DNA of 64,000 bases from Williamsia sp. DF01-3 (GTDB lineage: Bacteria > Actinomycetota > Actinomycetes > Mycobacteriales > Mycobacteriaceae), in assembly GCF_023051145.1 (NCBI RefSeq), contig NZ_JALKFS010000005.1:4481733-4545732 (forward strand), written 5' to 3'. Numbering within the stretch: position 1 is the stretch's first letter; the number at the start of each line of letters is the position of its first letter. Position numbers and translations under genes: made by a program. This document shows, piece by piece, positions 28,562 through 38,741 of this stretch. The notes below the pieces were generated by a model, which was not told the origin of the DNA, ran no database searches, and saw nothing but the letters and a program-made list of their open reading frames with translations.

Positions 28562-29815
28562 GTGAGTGCACCCATCCCATGTCCGTCACGCACCCAGGTG
28601 CTTGTGGTCGGCGCAGGTCCCGGCGGCTCGGCCGCGGCGTATGCGGCAGCCCGGGCGGGATACGAGGTGACTCTGCTCGACTCGGCGGTGTTCCCGCGGG
28701 ACAAGACGTGCGGCGACGGACTGACGCCCCGCGCCATCGCCGAACTCGACGCCCTCGGCCTCGGCGACGCGTTCTCGGGACCACGAATTCTCGGACTGGA
28801 CATGCAGGGCTGGGGCGGACGTCAACTCGTTCGCTGGCCGTCGAAGTCGGACCATTTCCCCGATTACGGCAGCGCTGTCGCCCGCACGGAACTCGACGAC
28901 CGGATCCGCGTTCATGCCGTGGAAGCGGGAGCGACGATGGTGTCGGGCACCAAAGCGGTCGGTGCCACCGTCGTCGACGGCAAAGTGACTGCCGTACAAG
29001 TCAATACAGATGACGGTCGCGCGGAGATCAAGGTCGACAAGCTCATCGTCGCCGATGGGGTGCGCTCGGCGTTGGGCAATGCGCTGGGACGGTCGTGGCA
29101 CCGCACCACCGCTTACGGCGTGGCCGCGCGGGCCTACGTGCAGTCCGAACGCTGCAACGACCCCTGGATGGGGTCGCACCTGGAATTGCGCGGCACCGAT
29201 TCCGAGCTGCTGCCCGGGTACGGCTGGGTCTTCCCACTGGGTTCGGAGACCGGGCTGGTCAACATCGGGGTGGGTGCTCTTGCGACGGACAAACGTCCGG
29301 CGAGCATGGCGCTGCGCCCGATCATCGAGCACTACACCAACTCTCAGCGTGAGGACTGGCGGCTCAGCGGCGAGCCGATGCGCATCGCGTCGGCGCTGTT
29401 GCCGATGGGCGGAGCGGTCAGCAACGTCGCAGGAGCCAACTGGGTGCTGATCGGCGACGCTGCCGCCTGCGTCAACCCACTCAACGGCGAGGGCATCGAC
29501 TACGCGCTGGAGACCGCGCGACTGGCCGTCGAAGTACTTGACCAGCAGGATCTTTCGGATCTCTGGCCCGACCTGCTCCGGTCACGGTACGCGTTGGCAT
29601 TCTCCGCGGCCCGACGACTCGCTGCCGTCCTGACCGTACCGCGGGTGGTGCCCGTCCTGGGCCGCCCGGGCATCCGCTCGGCGGCGCTGATGTCGATGGT
29701 GGTCCGGGTGATGGGCAATCTCATCACCGAGGACGACAGAGACCTGATCGCCCGGGCCTGGCGCGTCGCCGGGATGACCAGCAGCGCACTCGACTCCCGC
29801 CCGCCTTTCACCTGA
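28562..29815 (+). CDS. menJ: Geranylgeranyl reductase family protein, MenJ-like
   Basis: About 417 aa. N-terminal FAD-binding motif VVGAGPGGSAAAYAAARAG, the PRDKTCGDGLTPRA segment of the geranylgeranyl reductase family and the GDAAACVNPLNGEGIDYA motif near the middle. In mycobacteria MenJ saturates one isoprene double bond of menaquinone. The gene is divergent from grcC and converges on menG. Start is uncertain: GTG 28562 is chosen; an ATG lies at 28541 in frame. Substrate assigned from synteny. Confidence 0.85.
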   Translation: MSAPIPCPSRTQVLVVGAGPGGSAAAYAAARAGYEVTLLDSAVFPRDKTCGDGLTPRAIAELDALGLGDAFSGPRILGLDMQGWGGRQLVRWPSKSDHFPDYGSAVARTELDDRIRVHAVEAGATMVSGTKAVGATVVDGKVTAVQVNTDDGRAEIKVDKLIVADGVRSALGNALGRSWHRTTAYGVAARAYVQSERCNDPWMGSHLELRGTDSELLPGYGWVFPLGSETGLVNIGVGALATDKRPASMALRPIIEHYTNSQREDWRLSGEPMRIASALLPMGGAVSNVAGANWVLIGDAAACVNPLNGEGIDYALETARLAVEVLDQQDLSDLWPDLLRSRYALAFSAARRLAAVLTVPRVVPVLGRPGIRSAALMSMVVRVMGNLITEDDRDLIARAWRVAGMTSSALDSRPPFT

Positions 29816-29830
29816 CCCTCGGGCCCGATC

Positions 29831-29883
29831 TTGGTGGGTTCGGGTGAGTGTTTGCCCAGGTGGGACTCACCCGAACCCACCAA
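29831..29883. terminator. Bidirectional terminator between menJ and menG
   Basis: Perfect 19-bp arms (29831-29849 and 29865-29883) with a 15-base loop, midway between convergent stops. Confidence 0.85.
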
Positions 29884-29890
29884 TTCCGGG

Positions 29891-30580
29891 CTAGCGGGGC
29901 TTGATGCCTCGGTGGAGCGCGGTGATGCCGAAGGTGAGGTTGCGCCAACGGACGTGCTCGAAACCTGCAGACTTCATCCGCTGCGCGAGAGCGGCCTGGT
30001 CGGGCCATTCGCGGATCGACTCCGCAAGGTACACATAGGCATCCGGATTGCTGGACACCTTCCTGGCGACCGAGGGCAGCGCCTTCATCAGGTATTCCAT
30101 GTAGACCACGCGCATCGGCGCGAACACCGGTGTGGAGAACTCGCAGATCACCACTCGCCCACCGGGTTTGAGAACCCGGAACAGTTCTGCGAACGCCCGG
30201 TCGACGTCGTTCACGTTGCGCAGACCAAAGGAGATGGTCGCGGCATCGAAGGACTCGTCCCCGAACGGCAGATGCAGCGCGTCCGCCCCGACCTTCGGTA
30301 CCGACCGCCGGGCGCCGGCCTTGAGCATGCCCATGGAGAAATCGGCAGCCACACAATCCGCGCCGGAGCGGGCGAGTTCTTCGGTGGACACCGCGGTGCC
30401 GGCGGCGAGATCGAGCACCACATCGCCGGGTCCGAGGGCAAGCGCCTTGCGGGTGGCGACCCGCCATCCCCTGTCCTGACCGAACGAGAGGACCGTGTTC
30501 GTCAAGTCGTAGCGGCCGGCCACTCCGTCGAACATGGCCGCGACGTCGGCGGGATCCTTGGCCAGCGATGCACGAGACAT
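29891..30580 (-). CDS. menG: Demethylmenaquinone methyltransferase
   Basis: 229 aa from ATG 30580 ([25 protein letters not shown]); a GTG nine bases upstream is in frame, but homologues begin with MSRA. SAM-binding motif VLDLAAGTA, the [13 protein letters not shown] segment and the UbiE/Men[14 protein letters not shown] and RVLKPGG motifs are present. It makes the last methylation in menaquinone synthesis. No ubiquinone genes are in view, so menG is preferred over ubiE. Confidence 0.93.
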   Translation of the reverse strand: MSRASLAKDPADVAAMFDGVAGRYDLTNTVLSFGQDRGWRVATRKALALGPGDVVLDLAAGTAVSTEELARSGADCVAADFSMGMLKAGARRSVPKVGADALHLPFGDESFDAATISFGLRNVNDVDRAFAELFRVLKPGGRVVICEFSTPVFAPMRVVYMEYLMKALPSVARKVSSNPDAYVYLAESIREWPDQAALAQRMKSAGFEHVRWRNLTFGITALHRGIKPR

Positions 30581-30621
30581 AACGGCCACCGTACCGGCTG
30601 GAGAAGAGTCCCCGTGAACCT

Positions 30622-31782
30622 CTATGCCGACCGCCGGCGCAACAGGTCGTCGCGGCCGAGGACGTCGTCGTAATGCCAGATCAGCTGGTCAGCAATGGCC
30701 GACCAGGTGCGTCCGCGCACGCTGCGCCGGGCTGCGGCGCCGAACTCGTCACGGGTCCTCTTGTCCTGCAGGGTCGCGATCGCGTCGACGAGCCGGGGCG
30801 AGAAGTCTTCGACGCCGAGCAGGTACCCGGTCCGACAGTGGGTGATCAGGTCACGCGGACCGCCGGCGTCGGGGCCGATCGCGGGAACCCCACTGGCCAG
30901 GGCTTCCTGCACCGCCTGACAGAACGTCTCGTGTTCGCCCGCGTGCACGAAGACGTCGAGGCTGGCATAGGCGCGAGCGAGGTCGAGACCGCCCAGTTCC
31001 CCGGTGAACACCGCGTCGGGCATCAGCTTGCCGAGCCGATCGCGCTCGGGTCCGCCGCCCACGATCACCAGCTGCACGTCCGAACGCCCCGACAGCACCG
31101 CGAGGCGCTCGACGTGCTTTTCGGGTGCCAATCTGCCGACGAAACCGACGATCAACTTGCCCTGCGGGCTCCACCGCGACCGCAATGATTCGTCACGTCG
31201 ACCGGGATGGAACCGCTCGGCATCAACACCTCTGCCCCACTGGAACACCCGTGGGATCCCGTGATCTCGAAGGGCTTTCACCGACACGGTGGACGGCGCA
31301 AGAGTGCGGTCGCAGGCGGTGTGGAGTTTGCGGGTCCAAGCCCAGGCAGCGCGTGTGCCCAGTTTCATCCCGTAGCTCGCCGCAAAGCCCGCGACATCGG
31401 TCTGGAACACGGCCACCGACGGCACGTCGAGACGCCGTGCTGCGGCGGCCCCCGCGGCCCCGACCACAAACGGCGAGGCCAGGTGCACCACGTCCGGCTC
31501 GAAGTCGGCGAGTGCGCGGAACATCGACGGCGCGGGCACACCCACGGGCAGTGAACTGACCTTCGGGACCATCACCGAAGGGATGTAGTGGACAGGAGCG
31601 CCGGACACCTCGTCCGGCCCACGCGACTGCTCACTGCCCTTGCACGCCGACCGAGGAAGGGCCGGCGCGATGATCATGGCTTCGTGCCCGGTTCGCTCAA
31701 AATGCTCGGCCACCCGGAGCACGGAGTTCACCACGCCGTTCATGTTCGGGAGAAAGCTCTCCGCGACGATTGCGACTCGCAC
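30622..31782 (-). CDS. Glycosyltransferase family 4, MgtA/PimB-like mannosyltransferase
   Basis: 386 aa from GTG 31782 ([24 protein letters not shown]). GT-B fold: acceptor side with [12 protein letters not shown], donor side with [15 protein letters not shown] and [23 protein letters not shown], where the EX7E-type Glu pair binds the nucleotide sugar. The same gene neighbours (menG before it and a DUF3592 gene upstream, menD next) are found in M. tuberculosis around mgtA, so GDP-mannose-dependent transfer to a glycolipid is likely. Acceptor not proven. Confidence 0.85.
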   Translation of the reverse strand: MRVAIVAESFLPNMNGVVNSVLRVAEHFERTGHEAMIIAPALPRSACKGSEQSRGPDEVSGAPVHYIPSVMVPKVSSLPVGVPAPSMFRALADFEPDVVHLASPFVVGAAGAAAARRLDVPSVAVFQTDVAGFAASYGMKLGTRAAWAWTRKLHTACDRTLAPSTVSVKALRDHGIPRVFQWGRGVDAERFHPGRRDESLRSRWSPQGKLIVGFVGRLAPEKHVERLAVLSGRSDVQLVIVGGGPERDRLGKLMPDAVFTGELGGLDLARAYASLDVFVHAGEHETFCQAVQEALASGVPAIGPDAGGPRDLITHCRTGYLLGVEDFSPRLVDAIATLQDKRTRDEFGAAARRSVRGRTWSAIADQLIWHYDDVLGRDDLLRRRSA

Positions 31783-31807
31783 GGTGCCAGTGTGGGCACC
31801 GGACCTG

Positions 31808-32278
31808 TCAGGAGGTCTGCGACGCCGTGACCGGAGGCCGAACCGTAGGTGAACGTCCATTGGCGCGGCGGCGGTGTGTTTCGGCGAGCAGCACCATGAT
31901 CGCCGCGATGGCGAGCCACGAATACACCAGTACCGACAGCGCGGGCAGGATGGACAGACTCGCGTCGCGTCCGGCCACCCGAACGAGCTCGGGGTTGGTC
32001 GAGGAGTATTCGATGCTGATCCGCTGCCCCTCGGTCAGTCGCCCGGGGTAGAACACCCCGAGCCTGGGACTGCGGAAGATGCCGTCCGGCGTCGAGAAGC
32101 TGACGGTGGCCTTGGTGGGGCTGGCGCTGACCACCTCGGCCACGGCGGTCGCCTTGTCGTCGTTGATCAGCGCATCGTCTCGGTATGACCCGGCGACCAT
32201 CACGGCCATCATGATGGTCACCAGGACGCCGACCGTGAGCAGTCCGATCTGTACTCGGCGCAGCACGGTAGCGGACAT
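31808..32278 (-). CDS. DUF3592 domain membrane protein
   Basis: 156 aa from ATG 32278 ([16 protein letters not shown]). Two membrane helices at about 8-28 and 111-131 flank an extracellular beta-rich domain ([22 protein letters not shown]), the usual DUF3592 layout. It lies 25 bases upstream of the glycosyltransferase and is probably cotranscribed. Corresponds in position to the small conserved membrane gene beside mgtA in mycobacteria. Function unknown. Confidence 0.78.
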   Translation of the reverse strand: MSATVLRRVQIGLLTVGVLVTIMMAVMVAGSYRDDALINDDKATAVAEVVSASPTKATVSFSTPDGIFRSPRLGVFYPGRLTEGQRISIEYSSTNPELVRVAGRDASLSILPALSVLVYSWLAIAAIMVLLAETHRRRANGRSPTVRPPVTASQTS

Positions 32279-32464
32279 GCAGGCCACAATAGCGACACCG
32301 GCCGCCTCCTCACCGAACCGTGTGACGGCCGACTCATCGGGACAACAATGTTGTTCATCCAACATTGAGACCGAGTTACCCGTAATATCCCGGGACCAGT
32401 GGCCGCTGCGCTGAAACCCTCGGGCGTTGCTTGCGGTCGCTCAGTCTCGTTGATTGGACCTTTC

Positions 32465-33331
32465 ATGGCCGACCTCAAACCCTATTTCGACGACGTCCAG
32501 GCTCATTACGATCTGTCGGACGACTTCTTCGCGTTGTTCCTCGATCCGACGCGGACCTACAGCTGCGCCTACTTCGAGCAGGACGACTACACGCTGGAGC
32601 AAGCTCAGCGAGCGAAAGTCGATCTGGCACTGGGCAAATGCGATCTCCAGCCGGGCATGCGCCTGCTCGACATCGGTTGCGGATGGGGCGCCACGGTGAT
32701 GCGGGCAGCGGAGGGGTACGGAGTCGACGCGGTGGGACTCACGTTGTCGCAGAATCAATTCGAGTACGTCGAAGGGCTCATCGACGACCGCGGTTGGCCC
32801 CCGGAACGGGCTTCGGTGCGCTTGCAGGGATGGGAAGAGTTCGACGAACCGGTGGACCGCATCGTCAGCATCGGCGCGTTCGAGCACTTTCGCAAGGAAC
32901 GGTACGACGCGTTCTTCGAGAAGTCGTTCTCACTCCTGCCCTCGGGCGGTCGAATGTTGTTGCACACCATCGTCGGTCACAATCGGCACGACATCCGAGA
33001 CAAGGGTCTGCCGATCGACCGCAAGCTCCTCGAGTTCACGCGGTTCATCACCCGGGAGATCTTCCCGGGCGGGCAACTGCCGGAACCGAAGTGGGTTGTC
33101 GAGGGCGCCGAGCGTGTCGGGTACACGGTCGACCGGGTGCACCCGCTCCAGCTGCACTACGCACGAACACTCGACCTCTGGTCGGCCGCATTGGAGCGCC
33201 GACATGACGAAGCGGTCGAGATCGCCTCGCAGGAAACGTTCGACACGTACATGAAGTACCTCACCGGGTGCGCGGAGCTGTTCCGGCAGGGCTACGTCGA
33301 CGTCATGCAGTTCACCCTGCTCAAGCCCTGA
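32465..33331 (+). CDS. Cyclopropane-fatty-acyl-phospholipid synthase family methyltransferase
   Basis: 288 aa from ATG 32465. The SAM motif LLDIGCGWGATVMRAAE, the acceptor-side YDLSDDFFALFLDPTRTYSCAYFEQ and the EHFRKERYDAFFEKSFSLLP region are those of mycolic acid cyclopropane synthases/methyltransferases (CmaA/MmaA type). These modify double bonds or oxygenate meromycolates. Divergent from the DUF3592 gene, convergent with menD. Which reaction it does cannot be told from sequence alone. Confidence 0.9.
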   Translation: MADLKPYFDDVQAHYDLSDDFFALFLDPTRTYSCAYFEQDDYTLEQAQRAKVDLALGKCDLQPGMRLLDIGCGWGATVMRAAEGYGVDAVGLTLSQNQFEYVEGLIDDRGWPPERASVRLQGWEEFDEPVDRIVSIGAFEHFRKERYDAFFEKSFSLLPSGGRMLLHTIVGHNRHDIRDKGLPIDRKLLEFTRFITREIFPGGQLPEPKWVVEGAERVGYTVDRVHPLQLHYARTLDLWSAALERRHDEAVEIASQETFDTYMKYLTGCAELFRQGYVDVMQFTLLKP

Positions 33332-33364
33332 CCCACCTCCGGCGAACCGAGAGCCCCGATCGGT

Positions 33365-35002
33365 CTAGAGGCGCGCCTTGATGGCGGCGTGCACCGACCG
33401 CAGCGACGCGCGGTCGGTGCGTACCTCCACCACGTCGATGCCCTCGCCGGCAGCGCTCAGTGCCGCGGGTAGCTCGGCCGGTGTCACCAGCGAATGCCTT
33501 GTACCGAAGCCCGCGCACACCGACGCAAGGTCGGTGCGGTGCGGAGTTCCGAACACCCGCTCGTGTGCGCCGAGGTAGTCGGGCCCGTCGAAGCGGGGGT
33601 CGCCCTGCTCGAGCAAGCCGAAGATCCCGCCACCGTCGTCGTTGGCCACCACGATGGTCAGCCGGCCCGGTCGCGGCTCGGCCGGGCCGATCAACAGTCC
33701 TGTCGCGTCGTGCACAAACGTCAGATCACCCATCAACGCCACGGTGCGCACGTCACGGGCCAGCGCGGCCCCGATCGCGGTGGAGACGTTGCCGTCGATA
33801 CCTGCCACACCCCGGTTGGACAGCACCCGGACGTCTGGCCCCACCCGGCCGGCCAGCGCGACGTCACGGATCGGGTTCGATGCCCCGACCACGAGCTGCT
33901 CACCCGGCGACATCGCGGCACTGACAACCCGGGCCACGTGTAACCCGGTGGGCAGGTCGGTGGCGTCGAGGACGGCGTCCACCGCTCCTACCGCTCGTTG
34001 ATGTGCGGCGGCGCAGTCCTTGAGCCAGTCCTCGTCGGGCTCACCGGTGGTGATGGCCCGCGAACCCGTCGCCAGGACATTGCCGGAGACGTCGGGCCAC
34101 CGCGGCCCGGTTGTCAGCGCATACACCCTGATCGACGGGTCGGCGAGGAGCGTCGACACCTGGCGGTGCAGGGTGGGCCGGCCGCAGATGATGGCCTGGG
34201 TGGGTCGTACCGCGGTGAGAGCCAGCGGATGCAGCGGGTTCTCGGGGGCAGGTGCGGTCGGTTCGGCGACCGTGGGCAACACTGCGAGTTCGGGACGGTG
34301 TCCGGCGCCGTGCCCGGAGACCACCACGGTCGGCTCGGTGAGGTCGATCTCCACCGGTACGTCCAGCTTCCCGACGGCTGTTGCGGTCCACGGCGCGTTG
34401 CCGGGTCGTCCGCTGTAGGTGCCGAGGTCGTCGTGCGGTCCGACGCCGGGTTCGGGCACAAGTGGTTCGCGCAACGGGATGTCGAATTGGACGGGACCCG
34501 CGTTGCCCGTGCGGGCTCCGCGCGCTGCGGCCAGTACGCGCCCGACCGCCGAGCGCCACTGACTGTTGGTGTCGAGGTTCTGTTCGGCGAGGCCCAGGCT
34601 GATGGCGGCACGCACCTGCGTGCCGAAGATCCCGAACTGTTCGATGGTCTGATTGGCACCCGAGCCGAGTAGTTCGTACGGCCTGTTGGCGCTGACCACC
34701 ACCAGTGGCACCCGCGCATAGTTGGCCTCGAACACCGCCGGGCTCATGTTGGCCACAGCGGTTCCGCTGGTCATCACGATGGGCACCGGCTGCCCGGAGG
34801 CGACAGCCAGACCCAGCGCGAGATATCCGGCCGTGCGCTCGTCCACCCGCACGTGGAGCCGCAGTCGGCCCGCTGCGTCGGCGGCGTGCAGGGCGAAGGC
34901 GAACGGCGCATTACGCGAACCTGGGCACAGCACCGCCTCGCGTACGCCGCCGCGGATCATCTCGTCGACGATCACTCGGGCCTGCAGAGTCGAGGGATTC
35001 AT
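33365..35002 (-). CDS. menD: Menaquinone synthase SEPHCHC synthase MenD
   Basis: 545 aa thiamine diphosphate enzyme. N-terminal [14 protein letters not shown] with the conserved Arg, the [12 protein letters not shown] region, and the C-terminal ThDP pocket with [17 protein letters not shown] and [15 protein letters not shown] are all intact. It condenses isochorismate with 2-oxoglutarate. An alternative start is not needed: ATG 35002 begins with [23 protein letters not shown], as in homologues. Convergent with the methyltransferase, divergent from the HAD gene. Confidence 0.95.
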   Translation of the reverse strand: MNPSTLQARVIVDEMIRGGVREAVLCPGSRNAPFAFALHAADAAGRLRLHVRVDERTAGYLALGLAVASGQPVPIVMTSGTAVANMSPAVFEANYARVPLVVVSANRPYELLGSGANQTIEQFGIFGTQVRAAISLGLAEQNLDTNSQWRSAVGRVLAAARGARTGNAGPVQFDIPLREPLVPEPGVGPHDDLGTYSGRPGNAPWTATAVGKLDVPVEIDLTEPTVVVSGHGAGHRPELAVLPTVAEPTAPAPENPLHPLALTAVRPTQAIICGRPTLHRQVSTLLADPSIRVYALTTGPRWPDVSGNVLATGSRAITTGEPDEDWLKDCAAAHQRAVGAVDAVLDATDLPTGLHVARVVSAAMSPGEQLVVGASNPIRDVALAGRVGPDVRVLSNRGVAGIDGNVSTAIGAALARDVRTVALMGDLTFVHDATGLLIGPAEPRPGRLTIVVANDDGGGIFGLLEQGDPRFDGPDYLGAHERVFGTPHRTDLASVCAGFGTRHSLVTPAELPAALSAAGEGIDVVEVRTDRASLRSVHAAIKARL

Positions 35003-35099
35003 TACTTCAGGCTAACCGCGGTCGGGGCGGGCGGTCCCGGCCCGATCGGATGCGCCACACGGCCGGTGCTGTCGGGAGAGCACGGGTAGCGTCGGAGCG

Positions 35100-35849
35100 G
35101 TGATTGGATTACCGAGCTCGGTCACCGCGCTGCTGTTCGATCTCGACGGGGTGCTCACCAGTACCGCAGTCATCCACAGCCAGGCGTGGAAGCAGGCATT
35201 CGACACCTTCCTCCAGACCTATCCCGCCGATGACGCCACTCAGAAGCGGCCGTTCGACCAGAACGACTACCTGCAGTACGTGGACGGCCGCTCGCGGGAC
35301 GACGGCATCACCACCTTCTTACGGTCACGGAACATCACGTTGCCACCTGGTAGCCCAGACGACGGCACGCACGATGCCACCGTCGCCGGGATCGGCAACA
35401 CCAAGAACGCACTGTTCCTCGACATACTCAAAACCAAAGGCGCACAGGCGTATCCCGATGCCGTCGCCTATCTGAACGCAGCTCAGGAGGCACAGTTGGC
35501 CATCGCCGTCGTGACGTCGTCGAAGAACGGCGCGGAGATCCTGCGTGCGACGGGACTCGACTCCTACGTTCAGGCCCGGGTGGACGGATTGGTTATCGCC
35601 GAACAGGGGCTGGCGGGTAAGCCGGCGCCGGACTCGTTTCTCGCCGGGGCGAAGGCGCTCGGCGTGGCCCCCGCTCAGGCGGCCGTCTTCGAGGACGCCG
35701 TCTCCGGCGTGCAGGCCGGCCATGCCGGCAAGTTCGGTCATGTGGTGGGCGTCGACCGCACCGAGGGCGACACGCACGGGCACGAACTGAAGCAGGCGGG
35801 TGCCGACGTGGTTGTGGAGGCCCTCACCGAATTGCTGGATCCCCGATGA
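35100..35849 (+). CDS. Beta-phosphoglucomutase-family HAD hydrolase
   Basis: 249 aa with a GTG start. HAD motif I FDLDGVLTS with Asp14 (nucleophile) and Asp16; the VTSSKNG motif II and KPAPDSFLAGAKALG and FEDAVSGV motifs III/IV follow. The beta-phosphoglucomutase group isomerises beta-glucose 1-phosphate to glucose 6-phosphate. The next gene, a GH65 phosphorylase, overlaps it by four bases (ATGA) and would make the beta-glucose 1-phosphate, so they form one pathway. Confidence 0.9.
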   Translation: MIGLPSSVTALLFDLDGVLTSTAVIHSQAWKQAFDTFLQTYPADDATQKRPFDQNDYLQYVDGRSRDDGITTFLRSRNITLPPGSPDDGTHDATVAGIGNTKNALFLDILKTKGAQAYPDAVAYLNAAQEAQLAIAVVTSSKNGAEILRATGLDSYVQARVDGLVIAEQGLAGKPAPDSFLAGAKALGVAPAQAAVFEDAVSGVQAGHAGKFGHVVGVDRTEGDTHGHELKQAGADVVVEALTELLDPR

Positions 35850-38194
35850 GCCAGGGCGGTGGCCTGCAGGTCGCGCCGTGGCAGCTGATCTGGCGCGGAA
35901 CGAAGGCCGACGAACTCGCGCACATCGAGTCGATCTTCGCGCTCTCCAACGGCCACATCGGTTTACGAGCCTGCCTCGAAGAGGCCGAGCCTGTGTTCAA
36001 TCCAGGCAGCTACCTCAACGGGTACTACGAACGGCGCGAATTACCCTATGCCGAGGCCGGTTACGGTTATCCCGAGGACGGTCAGACCGTGGTCAACGTG
36101 ACCAACGGGAAGATCATCCGCCTGCTCGTCGAGGACGAGCCGATGGATCTGCGGTACGGCAGTACCCAGGAGCACGAGTGGACCCTCGACTTCCGCACCG
36201 GGACACTGCAACGAGTCACCGAATGGACCTCGCCCACCGGCCGACGGGTTCGGGTACGTACCGAACGACTCGTCTCGTTCACCGAGCGCGCGGTCGCAGC
36301 CATTCGCTACGAGGTCGAGCCCCTCGACCACGACATGGAGTTGGTGCTGCAGTCGGATCTGCTCGCCAATGAGTCGACGCCACAACAGGGTAAGGATCCC
36401 CGGGTGGCTGCGGCACTGGATCGTCCGCTGGTGGCCGACTTCGCCGAAGCACACGGGCACCGCGCGGTACTCGGGCACCACACCAGGGAGTCCGGGCTGC
36501 GTATGGCAGCCGCCATGGACCATGAACTCGATGCACCGAACTCGGTGAGCTGCGAGGTCCTCAGCGGCGACCTGGCTCGTCTGACCGTCACCGCGAAGGT
36601 CGAGGTCGGTCACAAGATCACACTGACCAAGTACCTGGCCTACGGCTGGTCCAGTCAACGGTCGCCGTCGGCGTTGCGGGCCCAGGTCGATGCGGCCCTG
36701 GCCACCGCCCTCGACAATGGCTGGGACGAACTGCTCGCCCGTCAGCGCCAGTATCTCGACGATTTCTGGGCCGCCGCCGACGTCACGATCGACGGCGACG
36801 CCGAGCTCCAGCAGGCGATCCGGTTTGCCCTCTTCCACGTTCTGCAGGCCGGGGCCCGCGGTGAGACCCGGGCGATCCCGGGTAAGGGACTCACCGGGCC
36901 GGGCTACGACGGTCATGCGTTCTGGGACACCGAGACGTACGTGCTGCCGGTCCTGACCTACACGATGCCCGCAGCAGCGGCCGACGCGCTGCGTTGGCGG
37001 CATTCCACGCTGGACAAGGCCAAGAGCCGCGCTCACGAACTCGGACAGGTCGGCGCGATGTTCCCGTGGCGCTCGATCAATGGCGAGGAGTGCTCGAGCT
37101 ATTGGCCCGCAGGCAGTGCCGCAGTGCATGTCAACGCCGACATCGCCTACGCCGTGGCGCAATACGTCGCCGCGACGGGTGACGTGCAGTTCGAGGTCGA
37201 CCACGGACTCGAACTACTGGTGGAGACCGCTCGTTCGTGGGTGTCGCTCGGACATCATGACCTGCACGGCCACTTCCGGATCGACGGAGTGACCGGGCCC
37301 GACGAGTACTCGGCAGTCGCCAACAACAATGTGTATACGAACCTGATGGCGCAGAAGAACTTTCGCGATGCCGCAGAGGCCTGCACGCGTCATCCCTCGG
37401 ATGCGCGACGACTCGGGGTGAACGACGAGGAGACCGCGCACTGGAAGGACTGCGCTGCGCGGATGACCGTTCCATACGATTCGTCACTCGAGGTCCATCA
37501 GCAGAGTGAGTCCTTCACCAGGCAGGCGCTCTGGGACTTCGACAACACCCCGGCAGACAAGTATCCGCTGCTGCTGAACTACCCCTACCAGGATCTGTAT
37601 CGCAAACAGGTTGTGAAACAGGCGGATCTGGTGCTCGCCATGTACCTGCGCGGGGATGCGTTCACCCCCGAACAGAAGAAGCGGAACTTCGACTACTACG
37701 AGTCGCTCACCGTGCGCGACTCATCACTGTCAGCCTGCGCACAATCGGTGATCGCGGCCGAGGTGGGCTATCTCGACCTGGCCTTCGACTACCTGGTCGA
37801 GGCAGCTCTCACCGATCTGCATGACCTGCACCAGAACTCGTCGAGCGGGCTTCACATCGCCTCACTCGCGGGCACCTGGCTCTGCTGCGTCGCCGGGTTC
37901 GGCGGCATGCGCGACCACCACGGGACAATCTCGTTCGCGCCGCGATTGCCCTCACGCCTGAACCGGATGGTGTTCCGGTTGGCGATGGGTACCGGGTGCA
38001 TCGAAGTGGAGATCGATTCGGACGAGGTCACCTATCGGCTGGTGCACGGCGACAAACTCGAGCTGGTACATCACGGTGAGATCTTCGTCTTGAACGACGA
38101 GCCGGTGACGCTGGCCATTCCGCCGAATCGGGCCGGCGATCCCCCCGTTCAACCCGTGGGACGCGAACCGTATCGGCGGTCGTCGCCGGTCTGA
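35846..38194 (+). CDS. Glycoside hydrolase family 65 disaccharide phosphorylase
   Basis: 782 aa. Domain order matches GH65: N-terminal beta-sandwich (about 1-270), linker, (alpha/alpha)6 barrel, and a C-terminal beta domain. The catalytic motif GPDEY has its Glu at residue 487. The substrate is an alpha-glucoside such as trehalose, kojibiose, nigerose or maltose. In actinobacteria linked with a beta-phosphoglucomutase the substrate is usually trehalose or maltose; I cannot decide which. Trehalose is abundant in mycolic bacteria. Confidence 0.9.
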   Translation: MSQGGGLQVAPWQLIWRGTKADELAHIESIFALSNGHIGLRACLEEAEPVFNPGSYLNGYYERRELPYAEAGYGYPEDGQTVVNVTNGKIIRLLVEDEPMDLRYGSTQEHEWTLDFRTGTLQRVTEWTSPTGRRVRVRTERLVSFTERAVAAIRYEVEPLDHDMELVLQSDLLANESTPQQGKDPRVAAALDRPLVADFAEAHGHRAVLGHHTRESGLRMAAAMDHELDAPNSVSCEVLSGDLARLTVTAKVEVGHKITLTKYLAYGWSSQRSPSALRAQVDAALATALDNGWDELLARQRQYLDDFWAAADVTIDGDAELQQAIRFALFHVLQAGARGETRAIPGKGLTGPGYDGHAFWDTETYVLPVLTYTMPAAAADALRWRHSTLDKAKSRAHELGQVGAMFPWRSINGEECSSYWPAGSAAVHVNADIAYAVAQYVAATGDVQFEVDHGLELLVETARSWVSLGHHDLHGHFRIDGVTGPDEYSAVANNNVYTNLMAQKNFRDAAEACTRHPSDARRLGVNDEETAHWKDCAARMTVPYDSSLEVHQQSESFTRQALWDFDNTPADKYPLLLNYPYQDLYRKQVVKQADLVLAMYLRGDAFTPEQKKRNFDYYESLTVRDSSLSACAQSVIAAEVGYLDLAFDYLVEAALTDLHDLHQNSSSGLHIASLAGTWLCCVAGFGGMRDHHGTISFAPRLPSRLNRMVFRLAMGTGCIEVEIDSDEVTYRLVHGDKLELVHHGEIFVLNDEPVTLAIPPNRAGDPPVQPVGREPYRRSSPV

Positions 38195-38213
38195 CGCGAG
38201 GGTCGCACGGCCG

Positions 38214-38666
38214 TCACTCTGCCGACATCGCGACCTTCTCGAGGACCGGCACACACAGCATCAGCAGCCCACGTTCGGTGTCGGACAAGTGGTTCACGGC
38301 CTCGGCCAGCCATTCGTCACGTTGCCGGCGGTCGGCTTGGAGCAGGGGCCCGGCGGCCTCGGTCAGTTCGACCAACTGCCTGCGGCGATCCACGGTGTCG
38401 GCCCGCCGGGTGATCAGCCCGAGGTCTTGGAGACGGTTCATGCTCAACGTCAGTGACTGCACCTTCACCTGCGCTCGTTCCGCCAGTTCGGCGACCGTGC
38501 TGACCCCGTTGCGGTCGAGGTCGCCGAGCAGGGCCACCTGCGTCATCGTGAGTCCGTGGGCGGGCCGGTGTCTGCGCGCCTGTCGGGTGACCGCCATCAT
38601 CGCCTCCCGAAGACGGGTCGCATCCGCGGTATCCAACACCCCTGCCGCCTCGTCAGTTCTAGACAT
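38214..38666 (-). CDS. MarR family transcriptional regulator
   Basis: 150 aa from ATG 38666 (MSRTDEAAGVLDTADATR). The winged-helix core MTQVALLGDLDRNGVSTVAELAERAQVKVQSLTLSMNRLQDLGLI and the wing with DRRRQLVELTE are typical. A palindrome sits just upstream (38667-38684). It is divergent from the AbrB-like membrane protein, which may be its target. Confidence 0.9.
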   Translation of the reverse strand: MSRTDEAAGVLDTADATRLREAMMAVTRQARRHRPAHGLTMTQVALLGDLDRNGVSTVAELAERAQVKVQSLTLSMNRLQDLGLITRRADTVDRRRQLVELTEAAGPLLQADRRQRDEWLAEAVNHLSDTERGLLMLCVPVLEKVAMSAE

Positions 38667-38684
38667 ACCAAGATCATACTTGGT
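38667..38684. promoter_or_regulatory. MarR operator candidate
   Basis: ACCAAG, six-base centre, CTTGGT. It touches the marR start codon and lies about 60 bases before the divergent gene, the normal place for autoregulation. Confidence 0.6.
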
Positions 38685-38741
38685 TTTCACGCTGAACTGC
38701 CCGGTCGGAGCGCCGAGAATTACAAGCGTAGGCTTGCAATC

